Positions 1 through 6,782 of a DNA stretch of 64,000 nucleotides are shown here, piece after piece (position 1 is the stretch's first letter; each line of letters begins with the position of its first letter). This DNA is from Streptomyces thermodiastaticus (GTDB lineage: Bacteria > Actinomycetota > Actinomycetes > Streptomycetales > Streptomycetaceae): contig NZ_BNBV01000005.1 in assembly GCF_014656135.1 (NCBI RefSeq), positions 1 to 64,000 on the forward strand. Reading direction: 5' to 3'. Under the pieces are notes generated by a model that saw only the letters and a program-made list of their open reading frames with translations, made no database searches and was not told the DNA's origin. A program made the translations under genes and the position numbers.

Positions 1-63
1 AAGGTGTCGACGGCGCGCGTGCGGAACATCAGCGAACTCATCGGCATGCCCTTGATCGCATGA
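1..63 (+). CDS. C-terminal end of an unidentified protein (cut by window edge)
   Basis: Frame 1 is open from the first base and stops at TGA 61-63, giving about 20 residues that end in GMPLIA. A short hairpin follows immediately, which is what a gene end looks like. Too little is visible to name a family. Its position before the accessory genes at 0.3-4.4 kb suggests it belongs to the same integrated element, but that is inference. It could also be a chance open frame. Confidence 0.35.
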   Translation, partial: KVSTARVRNISELIGMPLIA

Positions 64-64
64 G

Positions 65-81
65 TCCTACGGAGCGTAGGA
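65..81 (+). terminator. Short perfect hairpin after the partial gene
   Basis: TCCTACG and CGTAGGA pair perfectly around a 3-nt loop, two bases after the TGA that ends the partial gene. There is no T-tract, which is usual for Streptomyces terminators. It is short, so the terminator call is tentative. Confidence 0.4.
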
Positions 82-280
82 GCGGGGGCCCGCCAACCAC
101 GCCCGGTCGTACGCCTCATCACTTCACCGTGGGTGATCGCGCGGGCACGATTGATGCATGGTCAGCGTCGAGAGCGGACAGAGGCAGGGGCGGGCGAGAG
201 TCCGCCGTACCGAAGGCGAGCTGAGACGGCGACAGGCACTCGCGGACGCGGCAGCGGGCATCAGGCCGGGTGAGGCCGAC

Positions 281-643
281 GTGCCGACCGAGACGGCGAA
301 AGTCGAGCGGTTCCGATGCGTGATCTACCTGTGCGGTGCCCCCAACACGGACATCACGGCCCCCCGCCAGGAGTGCACTGAGTACGCCGAGGCGTTCGGG
401 TGGGAGATCACGGGCGTGATCGAGGAACGCGCGGGGCTGCTGTCGCCGCATGGGCGTGACGGGCTGGGACGGGCCGTCGAGCACATCAGCAGCGGCGAGG
501 CCGGGGCAGTGCTCACGGCGTGGCGCTCGATGATCTCGTCGGTGCCGCAGGAGTACGACGAGGTGGCACGCGAGATCGAGAAGGCCGGCGGCTTCCTGCA
601 CGTCAAGGACTCGGCGCACAGCGAGCGAAGGGTCGCGCGGTGA
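281..643 (+). CDS. Small resolvase-N-domain-like protein of unknown function
   Basis: About 120 residues. The visible pattern (RCVIYLCG, RQECTEYAEAFGWEI, GRDGLGRAVEHISSGEAGAVL, EYDEVAREIEKAGG) follows the fold pattern of serine-recombinase N-terminal domains: a first beta strand, the RQ..C..YA helix, then the strand that normally ends in SRLSR. The catalytic Ser of the first strand and the SRLSR arginines are absent (CGAPN and WRSMISS instead), so I do not call it a recombinase. The GTG at 281 has a GGGTGAGG-like ribosome site. An ATG at 158 in the same frame would add an Arg-rich, less convincing extension. Its stop overlaps the next start, so it heads a small operon upstream of the RiPP genes. 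Confidence 0.5.
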   Translation: MPTETAKVERFRCVIYLCGAPNTDITAPRQECTEYAEAFGWEITGVIEERAGLLSPHGRDGLGRAVEHISSGEAGAVLTAWRSMISSVPQEYDEVAREIEKAGGFLHVKDSAHSERRVAR

Positions 644-915
644 CTCGTCGCAGGTTCCGCTACGTCCCGTTCACCATCGAGCAGGACCGAACGGCAGGAC
701 CGGAGTACGAGGCACGGTGCGTGTCCGGCGACGAGACCGAGTGCGGGGCGGAGTCCGGCACGCACAGCGGCCCGGGGCCTGTCGAGGAGTGGCAGCGCAG
801 GCACACGCAGGAGACCGGGCACCAGCGCTATCGCCGGAGCTTCGGCGACTACGCCGTCATGCGGCCCCCGGCAGAACTCGCCGACCTTGTGCGGGCGAAC
901 GGGGGCACGGCGTGA
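640..915 (+). CDS. Conserved small hypothetical protein (DUF7848-like)
   Basis: 91 residues starting at a GTG that overlaps the preceding stop (GTGA), so translation is probably coupled. The sequence runs RFRYVPFTIEQ, then YEARCVSGDETECGA with two Cys, then a helix with the pattern EEW..RH..ETGH..YRRSF.DYA. This matches from memory a family of small Streptomyces proteins often found beside RiPP and conjugative-element genes (DUF7848); that name is not verified. The CxxxxxxxC spacing and His residues could bind metal. Function unknown. Confidence 0.55.
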   Translation: MTRRRFRYVPFTIEQDRTAGPEYEARCVSGDETECGAESGTHSGPGPVEEWQRRHTQETGHQRYRRSFGDYAVMRPPAELADLVRANGGTA

Positions 916-1268
916 CCTTCGCCCCGGCCGTCGCGCGCCCGTGGCGCGATGCCTGGCCGCTCGTCGCGCAGACGGACGACGGGAACCCGTGGGTGACCGG
1001 GGCCTGTTGGCTGTACTGCCGACGCGAGGGCGTACGCGTCCTGTGGGTCGGCTCGGTGACGACACCGGGCGCGACGGGTGACTTATACGCGTGCGGCCCA
1101 TGCATCGCGGAGCTCGACCACATAGTGCGTGTCCAGTCGCACGACCGGGACCGAACCGCGGACCGCGTCGCACAGTCCGCCACGCTCACCGTGCCCGCAC
1201 ATGCGCCCCCGCCGCGGCCCTTGTCCACGGGCGCGACGGGGGGCCGTCACCGACTGCCCCGCCGTTGA
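912..1268 (+). CDS. Small Cys-rich hypothetical protein with a TTA codon
   Basis: 118 residues from a GTG that overlaps the preceding TGA, the third gene of a tightly coupled run. Cysteines occur as ACWLYC near residues 32-36 and ACGPC near 60-64, with a Trp-rich N-terminal half, suggesting a small metal-binding fold. The last 35 residues are Pro/Arg/Thr-rich and low complexity. Leu58 is encoded by TTA (1083-1085), the rare Streptomyces codon read by the bldA tRNA, so translation may be developmentally limited. A strong inverted repeat follows at 1278-1331. Family not recognised. Confidence 0.5.
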   Translation: MTFAPAVARPWRDAWPLVAQTDDGNPWVTGACWLYCRREGVRVLWVGSVTTPGATGDLYACGPCIAELDHIVRVQSHDRDRTADRVAQSATLTVPAHAPPPRPLSTGATGGRHRLPRR

Positions 1269-1277
1269 AGACTCCGC

Positions 1278-1331
1278 CCCCTGCCGGGGACGACTCGTTC
1301 ACAGGTTCTCCCACACCACCCCCGGCAGGGG
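1278..1331 (+). terminator. Long-loop inverted repeat between the upstream operon and the RiPP precursor
   Basis: CCCCTGCCGGGG (1278-1289) and CCCCGGCAGGGG (1320-1331) are perfect 12-bp complementary arms separated by 30 nt. It begins nine bases after the upstream stop and lies 115 nt before the precursor start. It can serve as a terminator separating the two transcription units or as a leader hairpin for the precursor mRNA. Confidence 0.5.
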
Positions 1332-1446
1332 AGCGGGCACCACCCCCGCCCCGGTCGGATCACCGTCCGCAACCCTTGGACAGGTCGAGCGCCTGCCGGG
1401 GCGGGTCCAGCACGACACCACCGTACGAAGCGACCAAGGAGGAGAC

Positions 1447-1719
1447 TTGCAGACGAGCCTCGCAGGTACGGAGACCACCGCGCCGACCCCGTGGGGGCTG
1501 CGCCGTATGGCTCCGCTGCGCAACGGTTCTCCCTCGCCGTGGCGGTACGCGGGCCTCGACCCGGCCACGCAGACCGGCCGATGGATCGGCGAGGACGGAG
1601 CCATGACGCCGGCCGAACTCGGCAAGCACGGCACCAGCGTGAACACCTACCCGCCCACGCAGGTCAGCAAGGACGGCAAGCAGGACTCCGACTCCGGCCA
1701 CGACGCGACGCAGGACTAA
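1447..1719 (+). CDS. Putative ATP-grasp-modified RiPP (graspetide) precursor peptide
   Basis: A 90-residue peptide from TTG 1447, chosen because AAGGAGGA sits four bases upstream. The leader contains PWGLRRM (15-21) and LDPATQT (37-43), followed by GKHGTS (59-64). These are landmarks I recognise from actinomycete ATP-grasp target peptides (TIGR04186-type). The C-terminal 30 residues are rich in Thr, Ser, Lys, Asp and Glu and end ATQD, giving the side chains that an ATP-grasp ligase joins into omega-ester or amide rings. An Asp-Gly pair (76-77) is a candidate aspartimide site for the methyltransferase encoded two genes downstream. The ligase gene starts 11 nt after this stop. The product structure is inferred. 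Confidence 0.8.
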   Translation: MQTSLAGTETTAPTPWGLRRMAPLRNGSPSPWRYAGLDPATQTGRWIGEDGAMTPAELGKHGTSVNTYPPTQVSKDGKQDSDSGHDATQD

Positions 1720-1730
1720 GGGGGAGCGTC

Positions 1731-2717
1731 ATGGACGGACGCCCGGTGCTGGTCTGCACGGAGTTCGAGGACGCAACCGCCGATCTGGTCATCGCCGAGT
1801 TGAACCGGCGCCGGGTGCCCGTCCTCCGGTTCGACCCGGGGCGCGACTTCCCCGCGCCCGCGGTGCTTAACGCGCGCATCGGGGCTGGGGGCACCTCCCG
1901 GACGAAGTCTGGGGGAGGGTGGACCGGGCGGCTGACCGTCGGGGAGCGCACGGCCGATCTGTCTGCCGTGCGTGCCCTGTACCACCGCCGACCGAGTCCC
2001 TACCCGACTGGGACCGGCGAGCAGGCGGCCAGGTTCGCCGCGCAGGAGAACCGGCGCGGCCTGGGCGGCGTGCTGGGCGCGCTGCCGGGGTGCCTGTACC
2101 TGAGCCACCCGCAGGCCATCGCGCGGGCGGAGTACAAGCCCGCGCAGCTCGACGCGGCGACCCGGGTAGGGCTCACGGTCCCGGACACCCTGATCACGAA
2201 TGACCCGATGGAGGCCAAGGCGTTCTGCGCCGCGCAGCCGACCATCTACAAGCCCTTGCACGCCGGGGCGTACGAGGTGGAGGGCGAGCCCGCCGGCATC
2301 TGGGCGGCCCCCGTCGAGGCGGGCGAGATCGACGGCGGCGTGAGCCACAGCGCCCACCTGTTCCAAGCGCAGGTGCCCAAGGTGGCCGACGTGCGCGCGG
2401 TCGTCGTCGGCGAGCAGGTGTTCAGCGCTCGTATCACGGCGCCGCCCGGGGTCGTGGACTGGCGAGCCGAGTACCAGAACCTCACCTACGAGCCGATCAC
2501 CTGCCCGGACGGGATACGCGGGGCGCTGCTGCGGTTCCTCGCCGACTTCGGCCTGAACTTCGGCGCCTTCGACTTCGCGGTGACGACGGACGGTGCATGG
2601 TGGTTCCTGGAGTGCAACCCCAACGGCCAATGGGCGTGGCTCGAAGACGCGGCCGGACTGCCGATCACACACGCAATCGCAGACCTGTTGGAGGACGGAG
2701 CGAGCCAGCATGAGTGA
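1731..2717 (+). CDS. ATP-grasp peptide ligase of the graspetide cluster (SAV_5884/MvdD-like)
   Basis: 328 residues. ATP-grasp peptide maturases use ATP to activate Asp/Glu side chains of the precursor and close ester or amide bonds. Visible landmarks: an N-terminal pre-ATP-grasp region ([19 protein letters not shown]), a YHRRPSPYP segment, YKPLHAG in the central nucleotide-binding lobe, and a C-terminal [26 protein letters not shown] with the Glu/Asn metal-ATP residues, close to microviridin-type ligases. A 36-bp G-rich palindromic repeat lies in frame inside the N-terminal region (around residues 50-63). It adds a Gly/Ser/Lys loop without breaking the frame. The stop overlaps the methyltransferase start by 8 nt, implying co-translation. 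Confidence 0.85.
   Translation: MDGRPVLVCTEFEDATADLVIAELNRRRVPVLRFDPGRDFPAPAVLNARIGAGGTSRTKSGGGWTGRLTVGERTADLSAVRALYHRRPSPYPTGTGEQAARFAAQENRRGLGGVLGALPGCLYLSHPQAIARAEYKPAQLDAATRVGLTVPDTLITNDPMEAKAFCAAQPTIYKPLHAGAYEVEGEPAGIWAAPVEAGEIDGGVSHSAHLFQAQVPKVADVRAVVVGEQVFSARITAPPGVVDWRAEYQNLTYEPITCPDGIRGALLRFLADFGLNFGAFDFAVTTDGAWWFLECNPNGQWAWLEDAAGLPITHAIADLLEDGASQHE
1885..1920. repeat. Streptomyces-type intergenic palindromic repeat inserted in frame within the ATP-grasp gene
   Basis: A run from CTGGGGGCACCTCCC to GGGGGAGGG folds on itself through CCTCCC/GGGAGG arms around a GACGAAGTCT-like loop. On the opposite strand it reads CCCCCAGACTTCGTCCGGG, a pattern I recognise as a very common short palindromic element of Streptomyces intergenic DNA. 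Here it lies inside a coding region and is translated as a Gly/Ser/Thr-rich segment. The element name and boundaries are uncertain. Confidence 0.6.
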
Positions 2718-3831
2718 AACCCTGCCGTCGGAACACCTCCGGGCCGACCTCGCGCGGCGCCTGGCCAAGTCGGGCGCCCTGCACAGCCCGGAATGGGAAG
2801 CGGCCGTCATGGCCGTACCCCGTGAGGCGTTCCTTGCGCGTGGCTGGTTCGAGTACGAAGACGGCGGCTGGTACCGCCCGGCGACGGGGAGCACAGAGGC
2901 CGGACTCGCGCGGATCTACGAAGACGACACCCTCGTGACGCAGGTTGCCGGGAGCGTCTTCCCCGACCAGGTCGAGGGGCGTATCGCCGCGGCCCCGTCG
3001 TCGTCGTCCACCCTGCCGAGTCTTGTCGTGCGGATGCTCGAAGACCTGCGGGCGACCGAGGGAACGCGCGTGCTGGAGATCGGCACGGGCACGGGTTACT
3101 CAACCGCGCTGCTGTGCCATGTCGTCGGCGAGGACAACGTGACCACGGTCGAGGTGGACGCGGAGGTGTCCGCTCGCGCCGGAATGGCCCTCGCGGGCGC
3201 CGGGTACTGGCCTACGCGCGTGGTCGGCGACGGCCTCGCGGGCCACAAGGAGGGCAGCCCGTATGACCGAGTGATCGCCACGTGCAGCGTGCGCACCGTG
3301 CCGGCCGACTGGCTCGCGCAGACCCGGCCCGGCGGTGAGGTGCTGGTCACGGTCGGCGGATGGATGCACGCCTCCGAACTCGTCCGGCTCACGGTCGCTG
3401 ACGACGGCACGGCCAGCGGCCCCGTTCTGGGCGGACAGGTGTCGTTCATGCTGGCCCGCCCCCACCTGCCGCCCCCGCTGGGCATCCTGCCGAACCTGAG
3501 CGAGGGCGACGCGGCGCCCACAGAGTTGGGCGCCGATGCGCTGGACGACTGGACCGCCCGGTTCGTCGCCCAGTTCGCCGCGCCGGACGCGCAACGGCTC
3601 AGCCTGGAACGGGACGGCCGCACCGAACATGTCGTGATCGACGTGGACGCCGAGTCATGGGCGGCCGTCTTCCAAGAGGGCGGCCGGTGGATGGTGAGGC
3701 AGGGCGGCCCGGCGCGTCTGTGGGACGAGATCACCGAGCGAGTCGCGCGGTGGCAGGCGGACGGGTGCCCGCCGGCCGACCGGATGCGGCTGCACGTCGG
3801 CCCCGACGGGCAACGCCTCACCTGGGCGTGA
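2710..3831 (+). CDS. PIMT-like methyltransferase of the graspetide system
   Basis: 373 residues. The SAM-binding motif [10 protein letters not shown] lies at residues 121-130, followed by VTTVEVD (acidic loop) and [16 protein letters not shown], the order seen in protein-L-isoaspartate O-methyltransferases. The long N- and C-terminal regions match the graspetide-associated subfamily (TIGR04188-type) rather than the ~210-residue repair enzyme. In characterised graspetide clusters (fuscimiditide type) such enzymes methylate an Asp of the ring-closed peptide to give aspartimide, so the same role is inferred. ATG 2710 overlaps the ligase stop. The integrase remnant begins directly after the stop, so this cluster sits at the end of the element. 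Confidence 0.82.
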   Translation: MSETLPSEHLRADLARRLAKSGALHSPEWEAAVMAVPREAFLARGWFEYEDGGWYRPATGSTEAGLARIYEDDTLVTQVAGSVFPDQVEGRIAAAPSSSSTLPSLVVRMLEDLRATEGTRVLEIGTGTGYSTALLCHVVGEDNVTTVEVDAEVSARAGMALAGAGYWPTRVVGDGLAGHKEGSPYDRVIATCSVRTVPADWLAQTRPGGEVLVTVGGWMHASELVRLTVADDGTASGPVLGGQVSFMLARPHLPPPLGILPNLSEGDAAPTELGADALDDWTARFVAQFAAPDAQRLSLERDGRTEHVVIDVDAESWAAVFQEGGRWMVRQGGPARLWDEITERVARWQADGCPPADRMRLHVGPDGQRLTWA

Positions 3832-4392
3832 CCGAGGGCTGACGGCTCCGAGACGCACCAGAGCTACCGCACGGTGCCGCTCACGAAGGCGACCGTCGAC
3901 GCGCTCGCCGCGCACCTCGAACAGTTCCCCGCGCACGGCGTGAAGATCGAAGATCGCACGGACCCCAGGAAGCCCCGGACCCGTACCGCGCGGCTGCTGT
4001 TCCTGAACCAGCACCGCGAAGTAGTACGCCGCGGCGCTTGGTCGCAAGTGTGGGGCAGGACGCGCAGGCTCGCCGCCGACGCGCTTGCCGAGGCGTACGA
4101 CACCGCGCACGCGGCATGGGTCCGCAGTGGCAAGCCGGAAGGTCGTGAACCGGCCCGCGTCACCATTCCCGACGGCGCCAGCCTGCACGACCTACGGCAC
4201 TTCTACGCGTCGCTCCTCATCAAGCACGGGGAGAACGTCAAGACCGTGCAGAAGCGACTCGGGCACGCCAAGCCGTCGATCACGCTCGACACCTACACCC
4301 ACATCTGGCCCGACGAGGAGGACACAACGAGGGCAGCGGTCGAGGCCGTTCTCGGCGATGTGCCCCCGTTGTGCCCTGCGAAGTCTGCCTAG
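3832..4392 (+). pseudogene. C-terminal remnant of a tyrosine integrase
   Basis: The frame is open from just after the methyltransferase TGA and encodes the second half of a phage/ICE-type tyrosine recombinase. It contains SYRTVPL, then HDLRH (HxxR), LGHAKPSITLDTY.H with the late His and the nucleophilic Tyr. The N-terminal arm-binding and core-binding domains and the first catalytic Arg are missing. The longest start is GTG 3874 (172 aa), which has no clear ribosome site. Intact relatives are about 370-450 residues, so this is a truncated, inactive copy. It marks the element's edge against yajQ, whose stop lies 28 nt away on the other strand. Confidence 0.8.
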
Positions 4393-4420
4393 CTCCGTCT
4401 GCGCAGGTCAGACCCGTTCA

Positions 4421-4909
4421 TCAGCGGTAGTTCACGAACTGCATCGCGAAGTCGAACTCCTTGCCCTTCAGCAGCGCGATGACGGCCTGCAGGTCGTCCC
4501 GGCTCTTGGAGCTGACGCGCAGCTCGTCGCCCTGCACCTGGGCCTTCACACCCTTCGGGCCCTCGTCACGGATGATCTTCGCCACCTTCTTGGCGTTCTC
4601 CTGCGAGATGCCCTCCTTGATGGAGGCGAAGATCTTGTACTCCTTGCCGGACAGCTGCGGCTCACCGGCGTCCAGCGCCTTCAGCGAGATGCCGCGCTTG
4701 ATCAGCTTGGACTGGAAGACGTCGAGGACAGCCTTCACCCGGTCCTCGGAGTTGGCCTCCATGAGGATCTTGTCACCGGACCACGAGATCGAGGCACCCA
4801 CGCCCTTGAAGTCGTAGCGCTGGGAGATCTCCTTGGCGGCCTGGTTGAGGGCGTTGTCGACCTCCTGCCGCTCGACCTTCGAGACGATGTCGAAACTGGA
4901 GTCGGCCAT
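4421..4909 (-). CDS. yajQ: YajQ/UPF0234 family nucleotide-binding protein
   Basis: 162 residues from an ATG giving [11 protein letters not shown]. The family signatures are [36 protein letters not shown] and [18 protein letters not shown], ending FAMQFVNYR, so it is full length. YajQ proteins have two RNP-like folds. Some bind cyclic di-GMP or nucleic acids, but the cellular role in Streptomyces is not established. An in-frame upstream start at 4969 would add 20 atypical residues and is rejected. It faces the integrase remnant and reads away from the tRNA-Tyr locus. The order yajQ/tRNA-Tyr is a chromosomal landmark, since tRNA-Tyr is the known SLP1 attachment target in S. coelicolor. Confidence 0.9.
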   Translation of the reverse strand: MADSSFDIVSKVERQEVDNALNQAAKEISQRYDFKGVGASISWSGDKILMEANSEDRVKAVLDVFQSKLIKRGISLKALDAGEPQLSGKEYKIFASIKEGISQENAKKVAKIIRDEGPKGVKAQVQGDELRVSSKSRDDLQAVIALLKGKEFDFAMQFVNYR

Positions 4910-5142
4910 GTCCTGTGGCTCCTTGTTGCGTGATGTCGAGGTGGGTTCCAGCTGCGTGTCGGCGTCCACCGGAGGCCGCCGCCGAGTCCGGTGTCGGGTC
5001 CCGGGCGCATCCGCACCAGCCTAGCCACCCCATGATCCACGGGCGTGGATCAATCAGGTGGCGAAGCACCCCTCGGCATCAGGTATTGTTTACGTCGTTG
5101 CCAGGGAGCACCGCCGGAAGGCGGGCGACCTGCAGCATCCCC

Positions 5143-5187
5143 GGCGGTGTGGCTCAGCCTTCCTAGGTTCGAATCCTAGCGCCGCCA
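5143..5187 (+). pseudogene. tRNA-Tyr gene with central deletion (D and anticodon arms missing)
   Basis: The 3' part is a typical Streptomyces tRNA-Tyr variable arm plus T arm (CTAGG-TTCGAAT-CCTAG) and acceptor strand CGCCGCC with discriminator A. The 5' acceptor strand GGCGGTG is present and pairs over all 7 positions (one G-U). Between them only about 10 nt remain, so the D arm, the anticodon arm and half of the long variable arm are absent. The remnant is 45 nt where about 82-85 is expected. The locus keeps its downstream hairpin (5198-5238). It cannot decode, so a functional tRNA-Tyr must exist elsewhere unless this is an assembly error. Confidence 0.75.
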
Positions 5188-5197
5188 CACGGGAACG

Positions 5198-5238
5198 AAG
5201 GGCCCGTGACCTGCTTGAACAGTGGGTCACGGGCCCTT
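5198..5238 (+). terminator. Strong hairpin after the tRNA-Tyr locus
   Basis: AAGGGCCCGTGACC (5198-5211) pairs perfectly with GGTCACGGGCCCTT (5225-5238) across a 13-nt loop and ends in TTCG. It starts 11 nt after the tRNA remnant, as expected for a tRNA terminator. Confidence 0.8.
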
Positions 5239-5641
5239 CGGCATTGCGGCTCGTCGCGGCTGCGGGATCAGTGCGCTGCCTCACTGTGTCGTGTTGAGGC
5301 GCTCTCTCTCGGTCTGCGGGGCCGTCAGTGTTCCCCCGCGCAGGCGAAAGCGACGCGGGGGAGGCTGGCTCGGCCATCGCGAGACGTGGAGTACCCCCGC
5401 GCAGGGCGGGGACAACGCCGCCCCGGCCTCGTCGTACCGGCCCCGTCGGGCTCCCCGTGCCGATCAGCGCGCGTCCCTCAGGCGTCCCCGGCGAGGCGGA
5501 ACCGGCTCGTCCCAGGTCCCGCGCGGAAACACTGTGCCCGCCTGTGCCGCCCGCACCTGCCCGCACCTGCCCGCGCCGCCCGCGCGCGCAGGCCGGCGCG
5601 ATGCTCCTGCCGCTGTCAGTGCCGCGGTGCACACTGACCCC
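5239..5641. other. Non-coding stretch of about 400 nt
   Basis: I find no convincing gene here. Open frames exist but are Arg/Pro-rich shadows without ribosome sites. A CCCGCGCAGG-type sequence recurs near 5335 and 5395, and CGCACCTGCC-type repeats lie near 5550-5575. The promoter of the following small Cys protein is presumably in the right-hand part, but I see no consensus. Confidence 0.4.
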
Positions 5642-5854
5642 ATGTCCTCGCGTCGCAGACACTGCCCCGAGTGCCGCCGGGAGATCGCTGTCGTCGCCGG
5701 GCGGTTCGCCCGTCACGATCCTCCGGGTACACGGGAGAACGGTGAGCTGACCTCCTGCCCGGGCTCCCGGCGGACGGTGCAGCCGGACGCGTCGCAGCCG
5801 ACCCTGGACGGGTACGTGGTGCCCCCGTTCCCGGGTCAGCTTCCGCTCTTCTAG
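5642..5854 (+). CDS. Small Cys-containing hypothetical protein
   Basis: 70 residues: MSSRRRHCPECRREI, then RHDPPG, SCPGSRR and a Pro-rich tail ending GQLPLF. The CPEC pair near the N-terminus, with a later Cys and His, suggests a small zinc-binding protein. Such short CxxC proteins are common in Streptomyces and have no assigned role. The start is the first ATG of the frame, with no strong ribosome site visible. Codon bias is coding-like. It converges with the NAD(P)-binding gene on the other strand. Confidence 0.6.
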   Translation: MSSRRRHCPECRREIAVVAGRFARHDPPGTRENGELTSCPGSRRTVQPDASQPTLDGYVVPPFPGQLPLF

Positions 5855-5900
5855 GCGATCACATGTCCAGGCGATCACCGCGAGCGGCGTCGGCCGCCGG

Positions 5901-6557
5901 TCAGTTCCCCGCCACCGACTTCACCGCCACCGACACCGGGGCGGAGCCGCTGATGAGTTCCAGAGTCAGGCCGGCGGTCGCCGGGGTGTCCACGAGTTCG
6001 GCCAGCACCTTGGCCACGTCGTCGCGGGGAATCGAGCCACGGCCCGTGTGGGCCTCCAGGCGGACCAGGCCGGTACCGGGGTCGTTCGTCAGCGCGCCCG
6101 GCCGCAGGATCGTCCAATCCAGGGCTTCCTGGGCGCGTACGTAGTCGTCCGCCGCGCCCTTGGCGCGCAGGTACACATCGAACACCTCGTCGCCCTCGTG
6201 CCGGGCGTCGGCGCCCATCGAGGAGACCACCAGCATGCGCCGCACGCCCGCCCTGACCGCCGCGTCGGCGAAGAGCACGGCCGCGCCCTTGTCCACGGTG
6301 TCCTTGCGGGCCGCGCCGCTGCCCGGGCCCGCGCCGGCCGCGAACACGGCGGCGTCCGCGCCGCGCAGCCGCTCCGCGACCTCCTCGACCGAGGCCGACT
6401 CCAGGTCCAGCACGATCGGTTCGGCTCCGGCCGCGCGCAGATCCTCGGCCTGCTCGGCTCGGCGGATGATGCCCGCCACCTCGTCCCCGCGCGCGGCGAG
6501 CAGCCGCTCCAGCCGCAGCGCGATCTGGCCATGACCACCAGCAATGACAATCCGCAT
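5901..6557 (-). CDS. NAD(P)-binding, YwnB/SDR-like atypical short-chain reductase
   Basis: 218 residues. The N-terminal MRIVIAGGHGQIALRL is a Rossmann GxxGxxG-type dinucleotide site. It is followed by LVVSSMGAD, RAKGAADDYVRAQEALDWTILRPGALTNDPGTG and an HTGRGSIPRDDVAKVLAEL segment, the pattern of the NAD(P)H-binding 'NmrA/YwnB' atypical SDR group. The classical YxxxK is not present, as in many members of that group. The substrate is unknown. MRIV at 6557 is preferred over an upstream ATG at 6596 because the dinucleotide site begins at once there. Confidence 0.8.
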   Translation of the reverse strand: MRIVIAGGHGQIALRLERLLAARGDEVAGIIRRAEQAEDLRAAGAEPIVLDLESASVEEVAERLRGADAAVFAAGAGPGSGAARKDTVDKGAAVLFADAAVRAGVRRMLVVSSMGADARHEGDEVFDVYLRAKGAADDYVRAQEALDWTILRPGALTNDPGTGLVRLEAHTGRGSIPRDDVAKVLAELVDTPATAGLTLELISGSAPVSVAVKSVAGN

Positions 6558-6694
6558 GTTTCCGACCGTACGCCCGAACGGCCGCATCCGCCGCACGGCC
6601 GGTCACCCGGCACACCCGGCGTGCCGCCTCGCGGCCCGCACACAACGCCCGTACGGCACATGGATGCCTGACCGGCCGTCGGACGGGCCGCCCC

Positions 6695-6736
6695 GGCGCC
6701 GACCGCCCGGCGCCGACCGCCCGGCGCCGACCGCCC
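6695..6736. repeat. Three perfect 14-bp tandem repeats
   Basis: GGCGCCGACCGCCC is repeated three times without change (6695-6708, 6709-6722, 6723-6736) in the 225-nt gap between the SDR-like gene and the amidohydrolase. No gene is seen in this gap. Confidence 0.85.
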
Positions 6737-6782
6737 GACCCCGCCGCCCGGCACCGGCCCCGCTGTCGGCCTCCGGCGCTCG

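Noticed and set aside
281-643. Serine recombinase (resolvase) call for the first small gene
   Set aside because: The helical pattern is similar, but the catalytic Ser and the arginines of the SRLSR motif are absent, and there is no DNA-binding domain. Kept as a resolvase-like protein of unknown role.
4393-4420. An attachment site (tRNA 3' end) directly after the integrase remnant
   Set aside because: The 28 nt contain no T-arm-like sequence (no GGTTCGAATCC) and no match to the tRNA-Tyr 3' part.
5120-5187. Alternative tRNA fold starting at GGCGGGC (5120)
   Set aside because: The acceptor pairs poorly at positions 6-7, and no anticodon arm can be formed in 68 nt. The 5143 start pairs over all seven positions and matches tRNA-Tyr.
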